Shown here: positions 47,061 to 59,725 of the stretch, one piece after another
Numbering within the stretch: the stretch's first letter is position 1
How the letters are laid out: each line of letters starts with the position of its first letter
Assembly (NCBI RefSeq): GCF_014839805.1
Contig: NC_051117.1
Coordinates: 9,610,001 to 9,674,000 of the forward strand
Direction: 5' to 3'
From: Manduca sexta
Lineage: Eukaryota; Arthropoda; Insecta; Lepidoptera; Sphingidae
Length of the DNA stretch: 64,000 nucleotides
Notes under the pieces: generated by a model
Told to the model about the DNA's origin: nothing
Seen by the model: only the letters and a program-made list of their open reading frames with translations
The model's database searches: none
Made by a program: the position numbers and the translations under genes

Positions 47061-49724
47061 CAATATTATAATTAGTTAAACATTATAAGTATCGACATAT
47101 CCTCTCCCCCGGACCCAGTCAAAAGAACATTTCGCAAAATACTAATAACGGAATTCTCATTGTTTCCTTTAAATTGTTTCTGAATTGGTCAAAAGGACAA
47201 GAAATAAAACAACGTAAAAGTTTCACTGGCAGATTCATTAAAATGTTTTGTGTATTGGATTGTACGCGCAGCGCGCGGGTCCAATCCGACTGACGACTCA
47301 ATTTATAGGCTGGTCTAATGCCAACGTATCGAAACTACTAATAATAAGTTTCGCCCAAAAGTCGCAGTAGTCTCACTAACAAGACTCATGAGACCTTGAC
47401 AATATTATGTGCTTGGTTTCGTATGAACTTACTGTGTATCTGGCTGCGTAGTTAGTGTATTTTTGGCATTATTAATTAACGTACAGCTGTGGCGAAGTGT
47501 GACTTCGCGGACGTGTCATTCAAATGTATAGAAGTACCTTCCTAGTAGTATTTAAGTAACTCTATATTAACTTTATTCCAGGCAGTGATGTCATGTCGCG
47601 TAGAAACAATGATCTGTATAATTTCCGTCCCGCGAGCCTGCGCGCCTCCCGCGAGTAAACGTTCCATTTATTTGCTCTTTTTATTCAATCACGATGGAAG
47701 CGATTTAGTGACGCGCGTCCAAATGGAATATTTTTATTATAATCCTCGTGTACATGTGCCGTTGTTAGCGGCGAATGAAGTAGGCTTTAGTGAAAACGCG
47801 TCATTGGATTACCGAGAGGGTATAGCGTGATAGTGTAAAGCAATGGGGGTGGATTCGATACTTGGGTGGAATAATCAATTAATGATTTTTGAAATTCGTA
47901 AAATATTTAATTTCTATATGATTTGTGACCGGTATAATGGCGTGGTTACTACTTGCTAGCTTTAAACGGAAATAAACTCAGAAAGTCTTTGTTGTGGCAC
48001 TTGCATCTTTTAAAGGATCCAGCATTTTAATGGAAATTTTATAAAATGTAGTGATATAGAGAGGCCACGTCGTATCGATCTCCAAGAAGGAGATGTTTGA
48101 CCGTTACTCAAAAAATGCTCAAGTTTATTTTGATCAAAACATTTGTTCAAGAAATCTCACTGGTGTATGTACAACGTTATCCACGTATACAGCAACACTC
48201 CACGCTACTTGTAGCGTAGTAAACAGCCGATACAAAGCTCGATATAAACACGTACAAACACCGTTCTGTTTCAATAACATTGTTAATAATTTGGGCGCGC
48301 GTTTAATTGTTCGACGCTATTTTGTTCGAATTAATATCTGTGAGTGACGCGCTGAGTGCCGCCGCTCAGTCATACTTTGTTGAGGACAAAGAATACCTCC
48401 CCGTCCCTCCCTTAGTAACTAATACCGACGGTAGCTGGATAAGCTGAAGTTACTTTTTTCGTTATTGATTTCTTAAATCCAACCATAAGCGGGAAATTAA
48501 AATCTTTGCTGCAATGTATATGTCAGTTGTCAAGCCAGAATGAGCCGTACCGCGTTTGATGATCGGTGTCACATTTTATTAGTGTGGCCAGCTGTGATAT
48601 GATACCATCAAGTTCTTATCAGTCCTTTGGTTATTAAGAATAATATATTGTAATGCACACTATGTAGTAAACAACGTGTTTGTTCCGTACGGCTGAAGGC
48701 TGGAGGACAACGCGTTGTACTGACGTGGTACTCGTGCGTCGACCGCTACGACGTACAAAGGATACAATACATGTTAAAGTCATGTTGTTATATTAACAAC
48801 GCCCGAAGTCGCGCGCACACGCTGACAATTTGTTTCATTCTAAGGTTTTAGTAGCAGTTACTAATATGTTTTTCATACAGAGTATCGAATGGTACGTACC
48901 TGCTTATACGGATTATAAGTATTCTAACTTAATTGCTGATATCAACTATGGGTGATATGATTTCTTGTTTATTATTGAGACAGAAACCTGATTTAATAGT
49001 ACCGGGCTTTATAAATAGAAATTAGAACCCCACCGTTAACAGCCTGAGAGTGTTATTACACCAACGGAGCGATTTCACGTATCTTTTTTTAGAATACGTT
49101 TCACGATATATCATACGACATCTTTTTACGAGCTGTCATTTATTATTGTTGGGAATTTGTTCGCAGGGCGCTCGGTAGATGGAGCTGTTCGGATGTAGTG
49201 TGGGAGAGAAAACTATCGTTGTGAAGCATTCAAAAGCAAACAAACAATAAAAAGAAGACACTATATATTTTTTGTAGATATAGAGTATTCAGAAAGTCAG
49301 TTTGAGTTGCTGAGAAACTTTAGCATTCGTTTTAAATATATTTGACTTTTTGTACTTAGGCTCAGGTTTAAAATTGATTGAACAGAACTCTGACATTGTT
49401 TATCAGTAAAAATTGTGTACTACGCGAAACTTCATGTTGTGTAGTGAACATGTCTCGCGACATTCGCTAGATGTCGCTGTCCGCTCGTCGCGGCAGAGTG
49501 GCGATACTTAAAGCGTACAATATGATAAATGATATCTTCGAAATCTTAAGCGCGTCACTCGTAATTGATGCTTCGCAACAATATTGTCAAGATATTCGGG
49601 GGCTGTCGCAAAAATAGATTACTTTCACTTAAGTGTATTTCATCTGGGCCGGCTCGACTGGAGTAACACCACAGTCTCTTAAAAAATACTGCGTGCCATT
49701 GTGTAGTTATACAGTAGTCTAAAC
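47061..49724. other. Intergenic, GC-rich patches, no gene supported
   Basis: Patches at 47505-47665, 48290-48370, 48700-48850 and 49430-49520 are richer in CG dinucleotides. No exon or RNA recognised. Confidence 0.4.
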
Positions 49725-49862
49725 ATGGCTCATACTGTCAATATTTTAGACACTTTACGTCTGACCCATCCAGGCCGACATAATTATGTCGACTGGCGAG
49801 GTTATGATGTTTCGTCACTCAAACCTCTATCTGAATTGTACTCCACTTACCTTGAAAAGTAG
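49725..49862 (+). CDS. Candidate 45-residue small ORF, unrecognised
   Basis: ATG (context AAACATGG) to TAG. The peptide is protein-like for its size, starting MAHTVNILDTLRL and containing YVDWRGYDVSSLKPL, with a balanced composition and a run of codons unlike the AT-rich surroundings. It has no signal peptide or membrane segment. It could be a real micropeptide, an exon of a larger gene, or a fragment of an old element. No poly(A) signal or promoter was seen nearby. Function unknown. Confidence 0.25.
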   Translation: MAHTVNILDTLRLTHPGRHNYVDWRGYDVSSLKPLSELYSTYLEK

Positions 49863-50213
49863 TAGGGTCACATAATCGTGCCTGCACTGCATCTAAGTTA
49901 CCATCAGGTAACTTTTAGTCGTTTTATTGTACAGTCAGCAACAGAAGTCGTTGAACATAATTTGTTTCCAATATTTCCTTATCATTATCATTTACCATAA
50001 GTTACTGATTAATTTAAATACAAAACAACTTGACATAATTGAACTACAAAAGTAGCTGAACGCCGTCAAACCATTCACTGCTAAACATTACTAGCAATTT
50101 TTATGATCTGTAATAAATACAAATGTGGCTGAAATTAGCAAATTCTTTGTTTTTATATACAAGCTTTTTTCCAACAGTCCAGAATATCAATTAAATTGTT
50201 ATTTTATAACATA
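49863..50213. other. Spacer, nothing seen
   Basis: AT-rich unique DNA between the small ORF and the next Helitron-like element. Confidence 0.5.
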
Positions 50214-50421
50214 CTAGCTTTGGCTCGCTATTCCGCCTGCGTGAAAAAGTTTTTCAAGGACTAAAAGTCTTGCTTTATATTTACCCGGGATAGAAAGTAG
50301 CGTATAGCGCTTAAGAGTAATGTAGCTTCCTATTAGTGAAATATTTTCAAAATCGGTTAAGCAGTTCCTGAGTTTAGCGCATTCAAACAAACAAACTCTT
50401 CAGATTTATATAATAGTATAT
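50214..50421 (-). mobile_element. Short Helitron-like element, reverse orientation
   Basis: Minus strand: begins near ATACTATTATATAAATCTG, then GAGTTTGTTTGTTTGAATGC, and ends GCGAGCCAAAGCTAG before T (50213). Related to the larger copies by its ends and the CTCAGGAACTGCTTAACC block, but lacking the core units. Confidence 0.6.
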
Positions 50422-53329
50422 ATTGAAGTTAATAACCAGAATTATACATTTTTAAGTATGGACAAAACATCATAATCCTTTAGTAAGTAATATTATAACA
50501 TTAATAGGAATAGGTTACATTTTAAACATCCTATTTTATAGAGCACTGGCCGGTGTAAAGAACAAATATGTAAATTCAAAATTATTCTGGCAGGAGATTC
50601 TCTTCGAAGGATTCAATGTAAACGTCAGTTTCTTTTTCATATTTTTTCAGACAATCCTTTCCTTGGGTATCCATATTGAAATGATAACCTTAATCTGTAC
50701 TCTTCTTTGGTAAGTGATTTATGGTCCGTTTCAATGTTCAGGTGTTTTGTAAATTAGTATCTGTTCATCGACTTTTGTTGCTGATCGTACCACGAGACGA
50801 CTTCTCGCTCAACCCCTTATTTCACCCAAAGACTGCCGCAATGTATTATATTATTAGTATTGTTGGCTCTCGAGCCGCGTAATGTTGTCTTTTATTAGAA
50901 TCATCGTATATGTAGCGGAGCAGTTTGTTCTATGAAAAGGTCACACACGAAGCTCGATAAATGTAGGCAACAATGGAAGAGTATCGCGCTTACAACTAAG
51001 TTCCAAGTTAGATAAATATTTGTTCTATAAGATTACTCTCTTGTTTTGATGTTCAAAAGCAACACTTTCAACTAAGCTCACGGATAAATGGTTATTTAAT
51101 GAGAGGCCGTAGCGAATACGCCTTACTACAATTGTTTACGCTTAAAAAAATAACGTGTATGGGAATGATATCATTCCTATATATTTTTTGTTCTCTATGA
51201 GCGTTAAGGTTTGTAGAAAGGTGTTTTGGCTTCGGCCCGAGAAGTATTTACGTTAGTTGCTTAAAATTAAATGGCAGATAATATTTACTCGAGCGCTGTA
51301 GAACAGACAAATCTGAAAGTAGATTTACTAGTACTTACTTCTAATATTTAGTAGTTTGATATGAGTAATAAGGTTCAGAAATGTGAGGCTCTGTGTTTGT
51401 GACTTCGCGTGAGTAAATAATATTTATAGAACTTTTTTGATTTGGTAATCATATGCGAGTTGCTTTGGGACCGAATTTGAACCTGATATTAATAGATCGA
51501 TAGAGACATCTATCACATCATGAAGCCGATATTATAATCTTTAAGAAGTATTCGTGCACTAGTTATGTATATGCCTAGCTGTTTGAGTGTAAAGGCGAGA
51601 GTTTATATACCTACACATAGTTTTATTCGCAGTTTCCAATGAAAACAAAAATAACATAGTTGGTGTTTACTGAACCAACACCAACGGTCGCGCAGTTCCA
51701 ATCCTAAAATAACTCAAATCTATTTGACCAACAGATTTGCAATTTTGTTAGTTTATAGAGGCCCCTCGATTACGCAGAGTACCCGTTTTATAATCACACT
51801 ACGAAGACTTGTTGATGTATTAAGGGTTTTTATTGGTAATATTATATGCTACAATTCATTTATTTTTAGTAAAATGTTTCCGATTTGTTAGTAAATTATT
51901 TACTTTTATATATGCGTACATCTGTGGCAACCAACACGTACAATATTATACTTGTTACAAAAGTAATTACAGGCAGAAGCTGCAGCATTTTATTTCGTAT
52001 ACGTAGATTAATTTTATTTCAGGATACTTGTTCCAACATAAGTTTTCAGATTGTGGAACTACAAAAGCCATTAATTTATCCGCCTTGACATCCCGTACCT
52101 CGAACACCTAATGTTTCGCGGTGCTCGCTCGAGGCCCGAGTCTCTGTCCGAGTCCGCGCGCCAGAGGTCACTCTAATGAGCGTTTTTGCCGCCGCCGTGT
52201 TTTTATTACCCGTTTATAGCCAGCCGTAGGTCTCATTGTTTTCCTTACACATCGAGAGCTCCACGGCAATTCCTTTATTCGCGTTTACGTCTAATTATTT
52301 GTAGTCAGTGAATGTTTAGTGTCGTTTGTCTTTGTTTACTGCTCGCTCGTTTTTGTTTCACGGCATCTAATGAAACTACTCACGTATTAATGCCGGAACA
52401 AACTACACAGGCTTTTTAGCTGAAGATGTTTGAACGAGATAAGTTTTTTTATGGTTAGTTATCACTGCGTCCTACCACCTATCAATAATTAGTTATAAGA
52501 TAAAATTATAGGGTGAAGCTATTACTTGATTTGCGCGTAGCGTCAAAGAATTAATTTAAGCTGGTTTTATCGCGTATTTATAAGATAGACCATCGTGAGG
52601 GGATTTTTTGTTGCATTTCGTAATGTTAACGAAGCGGTCAGGTCGCTAACAATACTCCTCCACAACCTTGTTGAAGGTTGGCAGCGCACACATTTTTCTG
52701 ACTGCGTTCATGTGCAGTGAGGATTGCTTACTACGAGATAATCTTACTTTTGCCAATCTTTAGCTATAAAGAAGGGATTATCTCATCTATAAGTGAGAAT
52801 AAATTATCAAAACCTTTGAGGATAAGAACAGAAATTATAAGTGGGATAGGGAGGCCTCGGGCAGGGAGGATGGCGCTCCTACAATCTCACGTCCTATGGG
52901 ATGAATAGATAATTAGTGTTAGTATTTTCAAACAATCTCGATTATTGCAGCAGCGGCAAATGGTAGCTAGTTCATATCGCAATTAATTACAGCGGTTTCA
53001 GATTAAGTCCGTTGTAAAAAAGATTTTTTTATTGTAATCTTTCTCTATTTTAACGTTTCATTGGACTACTGGCAGCATACTTAGGTCGTCAACCGAGGAG
53101 TTCCGGGTTTGATTCCCAGGAGATGTAAATAAATTATGTGTTTAAGATAGTCTTACATTGAGTTAGGATTATAGAATTGTGCTTAATAACATAGTTGTTC
53201 GTCAATAATCTCAGTGTAGTGTGTGAATTAGATGCGATTATCTCACATAAGCCATTAAGCCTCCTAATCCTCAGTAATTACATTGATATTAATGTTATAG
53301 GTAAAATTCAAACCTGTTGAATAGTTCTA
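50422..53329. other. Intergenic with one conserved-looking GC-rich block
   Basis: At 52080-52400 a GC-rich block includes CTCTAATGAGCG and several TTTATTACCCG/TAATTATT words, reminiscent of developmental enhancer DNA. A tRNA-B-box-like GGTTTGATTCCC at about 53106 is probably a SINE relic. No gene supported. Confidence 0.35.
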
Positions 53330-53641
53330 GGTACAATAGAACAAAATATGTCAGCGCCCAGACATTTGATTTGAAAAACAAAAATACACCCCAAATTGGT
53401 CTGACTGGAGAGATGCCGTACATCATGTTTTGTCGGAGTATGTGCGGAGTGGGCCTCACACTTTGAGTGTATAAATAGTTTTTTGTTGGTTCCAGTATCG
53501 GAAGAGGCTAGGGCTATAATAAAAAAAATATTTTGATATCATCAAAAGTTAGTAGGCACGGGTTAAAGTGGACGTACGGAGCGACATAGTCGTGAAATAA
53601 CGACCAAGCTCCTTAAATAAAGATTAAAAAAAAAAAAAAAA
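53330..53641 (+). repeat. Probable retroposed 3' end with poly(A) tail
   Basis: AAATAAAGATT followed by 16 A (53626-53641) marks a reverse-transcribed 3' end. The preceding 300 bases are unclassified; a non-LTR retrotransposon tail or processed transcript would both fit. Confidence 0.45.
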
Positions 53642-56600
53642 TTACTGTTGATTTGGCTGTTTTAAGAATCTAATTTCGAACATCACAAATTAAAGCAAAT
53701 GGTCCGTCAAGAGTCTAGACTGATGAAGCGATAAAAACATTATTAATTATAAACAATTTCAACCCTTACCTCTGTCACCATTTGTAAAGTTTAACAAACT
53801 CACATTCCGACTGTCCCATGGTCACGCGCGTCCTTTAGACGACTTCTGTTAACTGTTAATGCTATTGGCATTCACATCGACGCAACAAAAGAAATACAAG
53901 TTATAATATTAACATATTGTGGCATGACGACCTCCAGGCGGTGACACGAGTACCCTCCGAGCGTGGTGTGTGATTACATACGTCTAGATGGCGCGTTACA
54001 CTGTTAACTGTCGTGTTACCGGCGTGTAAAACTATTTGACTGCGCTTGCTAACTTTGTGTTGGAGGAATGAAGTTATAAAGGAGATTTGTCAGTCAGGCT
54101 ATCGTCGTCCACTGCTGAACGTAAGCCTTCTCGATTGCGTGCAACTCATTTCGGTCTTGAGCCCTTATTATTATTACGTTGTTAAGAAACAATTGATGAA
54201 TTAATACATTTTAATTTCAATCATGGCGAAGCACAAACAATGGCGTAGTGAAAAAAATGCCGATATGGAAATCCTAGGTTCGTTTTTTAATTTACGTTGG
54301 CAATTGTGAATAATCGTATTACCAAATGACTTCTTTTTTTAATAATAATGTGGTTGCATCAAAACTAAGAAAGTCATGGACCAGCCGGAAGAGAAATGAA
54401 TGTATGTTTCATGTAAAATGTATAGTAATATAATTTTAAAATCTAAATACCGTTATAGCACTATTATCGAATATATTTTCCCCTGTCTCTCCTTCTAGAC
54501 GTTTCTACATTCATAGCGCGTAGCTTTCGACTTGGTAGCAATATGTTATCGCTTCATAGTACATTGGGCAGAGCTCTCGCATGTAAACCAATACTTTTGT
54601 CATCACATACACTACTTAAGCATAGTATTCATTGGATGACGATTGAATAACTTGACGCTTAATGTATAGTAGTAGCAGAAAGTGAAGTTAGACAACGCGG
54701 GACATAACACGTGTTGGTTAAATTAATGCATTGGTTTGCGGAACTGGATCTAAAAGCCAACTTGTGCCGCAGGTGTAGTGGAGGTTAGGTTTAGTAGCAC
54801 GTAGTAAATATCGATTGTTATCGTTTATAAACATTCATCACGTCTACAATCAGATACTTGGTGGGGACAGTTGTATGAGGCATGATTAATTTCTCTAGTA
54901 CATATGTAACAAGTATTATATATAAATAGTTTAGTGTATACATGGCTTTATGAAGGCTGCCGATGGAGCGTTTGTGTGTTGCATTTTATAATTTAATAAA
55001 CTGAACACTTATGGAATGTTCTGGAAAATGTAATAAACGAAGGAGAATGTACATACATTGTAGAGATATATACATATATAATTGAATAACAAGTCGAGCA
55101 AGCTGCTCGGCTCATGGCTCATGGCTACCACGGTTACGTACTAAACAGTGGCGAAAGGTCCATATAACTCGATTCCCACACGCTTCCCTTTCGTAATCCA
55201 TATATAATTATCATTATAATGATCTGCAGACCGCATCTATGCATATTAGCACTTATATGTTGTGTTAGGTTGCCTTTCAAAAAATTTCACACGGTCGCCA
55301 CTGGTACCAAGAATAACAGCGTCACTAGAACTTTGACTAAGAGCATGCTACTAGTACATTACTACATTAATGCCTTCATCGGCCTGATACATGTGTTAAG
55401 TCTTATAATAATAGGTTATTAGTGTATAAAGACTGGATATAAAGTCTGTGTAAAAGACGTGCCTGTACAGTTTTTAGCAGCAAAATTATATAATACAGTG
55501 CGGTGGCGAAGGGTGAAAATATTCATAAGATAACCCGAGAAAAATAAATGCCTTAAATAACTAATCGCGGTCAGTTTAACAGAAAATAAAAAATAAGAAA
55601 TTAATAAACATAAAAGGGAAGCTGGTAGAAATCTAGTAGTATGGATGCCACGTCACAGACACAGTGTACCTTATACAGACAAACTCTTGTCTACAAGTCA
55701 TAGCAAAATCATTGTCGTAGAAGCCTACGCGTACTATCCAACCTGATGTTAATTTTACATGATATTTTAAGATTTTTTTTAACTCAAAATAAAAATTTAA
55801 TTATAAATACATCAAAGGATTTATTCCTCTTTATAAATTTATCTTTTAGAGAAAATATTTTGCTGAATTGGCATGTCAATGACGCCCACGATTACGAAAT
55901 CACAAAAATAATTACTAGCATATTATAATCAGCTTGAGTTGATTATTATTGTGGATAGCGAAGAGGTAGCAAGTTCGATTTCTTTTAGGAAACCTTTTAT
56001 GTGACTTAAGATGATTAGTTATATTAGTGTATAACGAATCATATTATTCATACTCGATCTTATTAAATTTTTTGGAGCGTCAGAGATTAAGGTTTAAGTT
56101 CGTGTTCTCAAGTCTCAGGCAGTCACTGGTCGATGTCATAAAACGTGCTTACGATTTTGATCTATTCGAATAATAGTAGGAACACAAACATGCACAGTTT
56201 GATTCATAGTTAATTTTGGAGTAATAAATATTATTGACCAAATCAATATTTGTATTATTATAATTAAACAGGTATCATACATGATAAATACATATAGTAT
56301 AATGAAACCAACATCAAATATAATATCAATATATGTTTCAGTAATTTATTAGCTATCGACAATACACAAACCGCACGCAGTTCAGTTCACGCGCGATTTC
56401 AGCTAATTAGCTCACTCGTGTGTTTCAGCAGATGCCGCGTTACAATGAGCCTCTCGCACATTAATTATAATCAACGTCTTTCGATATATTAACTCTATTC
56501 ATGAAGTGTCCTTGTAATACTTGGATTATTTTTGCGCTAGTAAATATGTTTTCTAATTAAGTAGGGCAACTTAGTTATGAAAAATATGCATATTATATAG

Positions 56601-56649
56601 TACTTTCCATACTCTCTCGTGAGTTGTGTAAGTGACTTGATACTGTGGA
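53642..56649. other. Intergenic, one small repeat
   Basis: A second copy of the GTCCACTGCTGAACGTA repeat lies at 54095-54165. A GC-richer segment at 56370-56480 has TAATTAGCTC and may be regulatory. No gene supported. Confidence 0.4.
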
Positions 56650-57014
56650 CATAATATTCGCCGCCGGCTCCGTCCGCGCTTCTAAAATTCCATAACATTA
56701 TGTAAACGCATCTGCATACGCGAGCGGGACTTTATTAAACGAAATAATGTAGGGAACACGCGCGCCCCCTAATGAGCAATCTCGTAGCGGGCTACGGGGC
56801 TACGCGTCGGCTACGTCGTAGCGCTCGCGGCGTAGCGCTCGCAGCGTCAGTAGTGTGTGCGAATTCGTACAGCAAGCACCGCGGCCGCTCCCTCCGCGTG
56901 CTCTCCGCTCCCTGGTCGAGCGCTCGCAGATCGCGCGTTCGTCTCCGCTAGTGCCGGGCTCTGTTGTTAGTGCTTTGTAGTGCACTCGATGTGCGATTTT
57001 AAAGTGTTGTAGAT
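56650..57014 (+). promoter_or_regulatory. GC-rich promoter-like block and 5' leader
   Basis: The most CG-dense stretch of the window. A consensus arthropod initiator TCAGT lies at 56847-56851, giving a leader of about 165 bases to the ATG at 57015. Short repeated CTACG and GTAGCGCTCGC words at 56790-56845 precede it. CCCCTAATGAGCAAT lies at about 56766. No TATA box. Confidence 0.45.
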
Positions 57015-57072
57015 ATGATCAAGATGAAAAGGATTTGCCACCTGATCTTTAGACTGCTGTTCCTGTTGGACG
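57015..57072 (+). CDS. Candidate first coding exon of a secreted or membrane protein (signal peptide), gene continues beyond
   Basis: ATG at 57015 opens 19 codons plus one base: a basic start (MIKMKR) then a hydrophobic run (ICHLIFRLLFLL), the form of a signal peptide. It ends at a consensus donor G|GTAAGT in phase 1, the phase usually found just after signal peptides of immunoglobulin-type and other modular extracellular proteins. An in-frame stop lies at 57000-57002, so the start is bounded. It directly follows a GC-rich promoter-like block. A possible next exon starts after TTCTCTTTACAG at 57641 and would continue GALSCVTHQ, but I see no good donor there. The identity of the gene is unknown, and the exon is an inference from motif order. 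Confidence 0.45.
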
Positions 57073-58398
57073 GTAAGTTGTTATAATAAGGACGTTGACC
57101 GCTTTAAGAAACGCGAGAAGTCGTAAAACTCGAGTTTAAACGTTAATTAAACTTGGACGGAAGATATAAAATTGTTTGAGTTTGATAATTACGTTTGACG
57201 GAAAAGTCGTCCGGGCCATGTAATGTTTTGGCGAAGTAATTATACAGTTGGGGAGTTGCGCGCAGATAGTTCGAGTTCGTTCTCACTTCGAACGCTTTGA
57301 ACTAATGTTTACATTTGAATTTTATTTCGCGACTCTTACAACTTTAATTACAAGTGATTTTTTTTATGAAAGTATTCAAATATAAAAACATTCGCGTTGT
57401 TCCATCAATTCAAATACATTTCGGCAAACCCATTGAAACGTGATCGAATTACAAACATCCATATTCACGAAGCTATTAACATTTAAAAATGTTTCACCGT
57501 GAGCGGCGCCGAGACGCGCGGGACGGAAGCGCTTCATACAAAAACGGGCTTTTGTTAAAAATATTGTCGCAATTAAAGCACATCGAGCGGCGCGATGATC
57601 CATGACGCGCTTCAAACGCGCGTTAACATTCTCTTTACAGGCGCGCTCTCGTGTGTCACTCATCAAATAAAATTGACTGTACACATTATTTCTTTAGTTT
57701 GAAGTACTGCATTAGCACAAGCAGGGCTGGCCATGTATTCAAAATGAGAAGATGAAGCTCCGAACATTTTTTTAGGAGGTAAATTGTACTTTAATCACAA
57801 TTTCTGTGATTGTAAATAAAATCATAAAATTGTATCATTAATGCCCTCTCACCTATAAAACACAAAGAAGCTAATCAGTGATTTTGTAAATATAAATTAT
57901 ATTATACTGCAAAGAAAAAATCGCTATAGAATGCCAATAATACTGTTTAGTGAAAAGAAGAGCGTCCTCAACATGAGTTCATTTATAAAAGACTTGCCTC
58001 GCATCGCTAACGACATTATAAAATGACCACAACAGTCCAACGCATTGCGCTACGAACACACTATCAAACACTCTCATATTCACAGCTGTAGCTCCCCTAG
58101 CTCCCCTACTCTACTATTCGTAGCCACACGTAGAGCGACCGCGGCGACCGCAACACGACTACGCCAACTCGGAAGAAGCTAAATCAAAGCTTCCGCTGGC
58201 GCTTCGGAACTCTTCTTTTGTTGCTGAGGTTATTTTCATTAGCTGCTCTTTACGGCTGTGAGTTAGCTAATGCATAACTCGGTTTGTTGGCTGAGTTAGT
58301 TATGAACTATGAAATCTATGTTGGTTATTCGTCATGAGGTAGTCAAATTGTCTGTTGTACAAGAAATGTAAAGGACAAAATTTATGTATATATTTTCA
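57073..58398. other. Presumed first intron of the 57 kb gene, left part
   Basis: GC-rich patches at 57240-57310 and 57500-57660, then AT-rich DNA. Minus-strand frame at 57376-57684 is compositional. Confidence 0.35.
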
Positions 58399-58500
58399 AA
58401 GACTTTGCAGCCTTCATGGTCATGGGGGGAAACGTCGGGAGAAAAGTAAAATATTAAAACCGCCATAAAATTCGTAAAATAGTTTAATTTAAATGTCTAA
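58399..58500. repeat. Rearranged copy of the 'CTTCGAAACG' repeat
   Basis: The left half (AGACTTTGCAGCCTTCATGG) has the orientation of the 24178 copy while the right half (AAACGTCGGGAGAAAAG, TTAAAACCGCC) has the orientation of the 22465 copy. The two halves are joined head to head at a run of G near 58425-58430. Confidence 0.5.
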
Positions 58501-58584
58501 CATTCGCGTAAACTTAAGAAATCATAAAATTTTATGTCATTAGAAAATTCTGAGTAATTTCTTCTACCCACGTAATACGTTTAA

Positions 58585-59725
58585 CGCCCGAAATTAATAA
58601 TGTATCTGCTATCCAAGACTGAAACCTATCTTAGATTGCCGACTATCTTTCGATTGCTCTCCTACCGGCATGCCAATATCTTAACTCGCCTATCCTTGCT
58701 TGCCTTCAAAGATAGATCGCTGGCAATCGTGTCCAGATGCGTTCCCTCCTTTTATTTTACTAAGTAAAGAAGTTATTTTGCTGTTCTTTCTCCAACATCT
58801 TGATTCTCTATATTGTTCTCATAATTAATAGTATCAGCAGTTGATAACTCCACTTCGGTTGGAATTTCCTCTAACCTGTGATTCCGACAAATATTGTGCA
58901 AAACTGCAGTTGCAATTATTATTGCTTGAACTTTAGGTAAAGATAAACGTAATGTCAATGTAATCACAGGGAAGCGACGCTTCCATGTACCAAGTATCCT
59001 GAAAAGACAATATAAATATTTCCTATTCCTCAGCAAAAGTTGATGGAATGGAGAAACACCATAGTTCTTAAAAACGATGCAATTGTTCCCTTGTTAGTAC
59101 CTATCTCATAGTTCGGTAGGTACAATATTTTTTGTAAATAATGTCAAAAATTATTTACTTTGTACATAGAAGTAACACGGATATACGGCATCAGTTTAAC
59201 TAACAATGATTGGCAAGCATTTTTCGGAAGCCTAATCTAAACGTGAAATCAAACTCATTCAGGGTCTGCATGAAGTTAACTCTTTTCATTACCCGTGATG
59301 AAGCGCGACTTTCAGTTTAGCTATTTTACTATCAGTATCGCTAGTCCTCCAAATCACTGTCGTCACTGTCACTAGAGAATATGGATATTTCCATTGCCTT
59401 TTCGTTTCCCCTCAAAATCAGTGTAAGCGATATTCAAAACATATGGAGTAAACTGAAGAATTGGTCCGATTGGAAAATGCGATTGTTTACAACAATCAAA
59501 TCAAATGTCAAATCGGGTAGATAGAGTATTGGCAAGCGTAAACTGTCATTTTCAAACAGAGGGTAATCTATGATCTGTAATCCGTCCTCTCAAAGATCGA
59601 TTATTGTTAGTGATAGCTTACTCACTCTATGGATTGGTTATTGGCATGCTTTATCCATAAAAACGAATGAATTATCAATCTTTGATAGCATACATTGGAT
59701 TAGGATTGGTTATTAATTTCGGGCG
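58585..59725 (-). mobile_element. PIF/Harbinger DNA transposon, internally deleted (1,141 bp)
   Basis: Terminal inverted repeats CGCCCGAAATTAATAA (58585-58600) and its complement at 59710-59725. Both flanks are TTAA, so a 3-bp TTA or TAA duplication, as Harbinger elements make, is contained in it. The last exon of a Harbinger transposase remains on the minus strand. Catalytic DDE positions upstream are lost, so it cannot encode its own transposase. Confidence 0.75.
58773..59036 (-). pseudogene. Harbinger transposase, C-terminal exon only
   Basis: The open frame spans 59036-58773; the true exon probably starts at 58998 after the acceptor CTTTTCAG. It contains LGTWKRRFPVI and AIIIATAVLHNICRNH, the conserved end of the DDE nuclease domain of PIF/Harbinger transposases (HARBI1-like), followed by an acidic tail. 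In intact relatives the catalytic Asp, Asp and Glu lie mainly upstream of this region and no upstream exons are recognisable here. It is a relic rather than a domesticated gene: the terminal repeats are still present. Confidence 0.75.

Noticed and set aside
56800..56985. Minus-strand Arg/Gly-rich 61-residue frame
   Set aside because: It is the antisense of the CG-dense leader of the 57 kb gene; the composition explains it.
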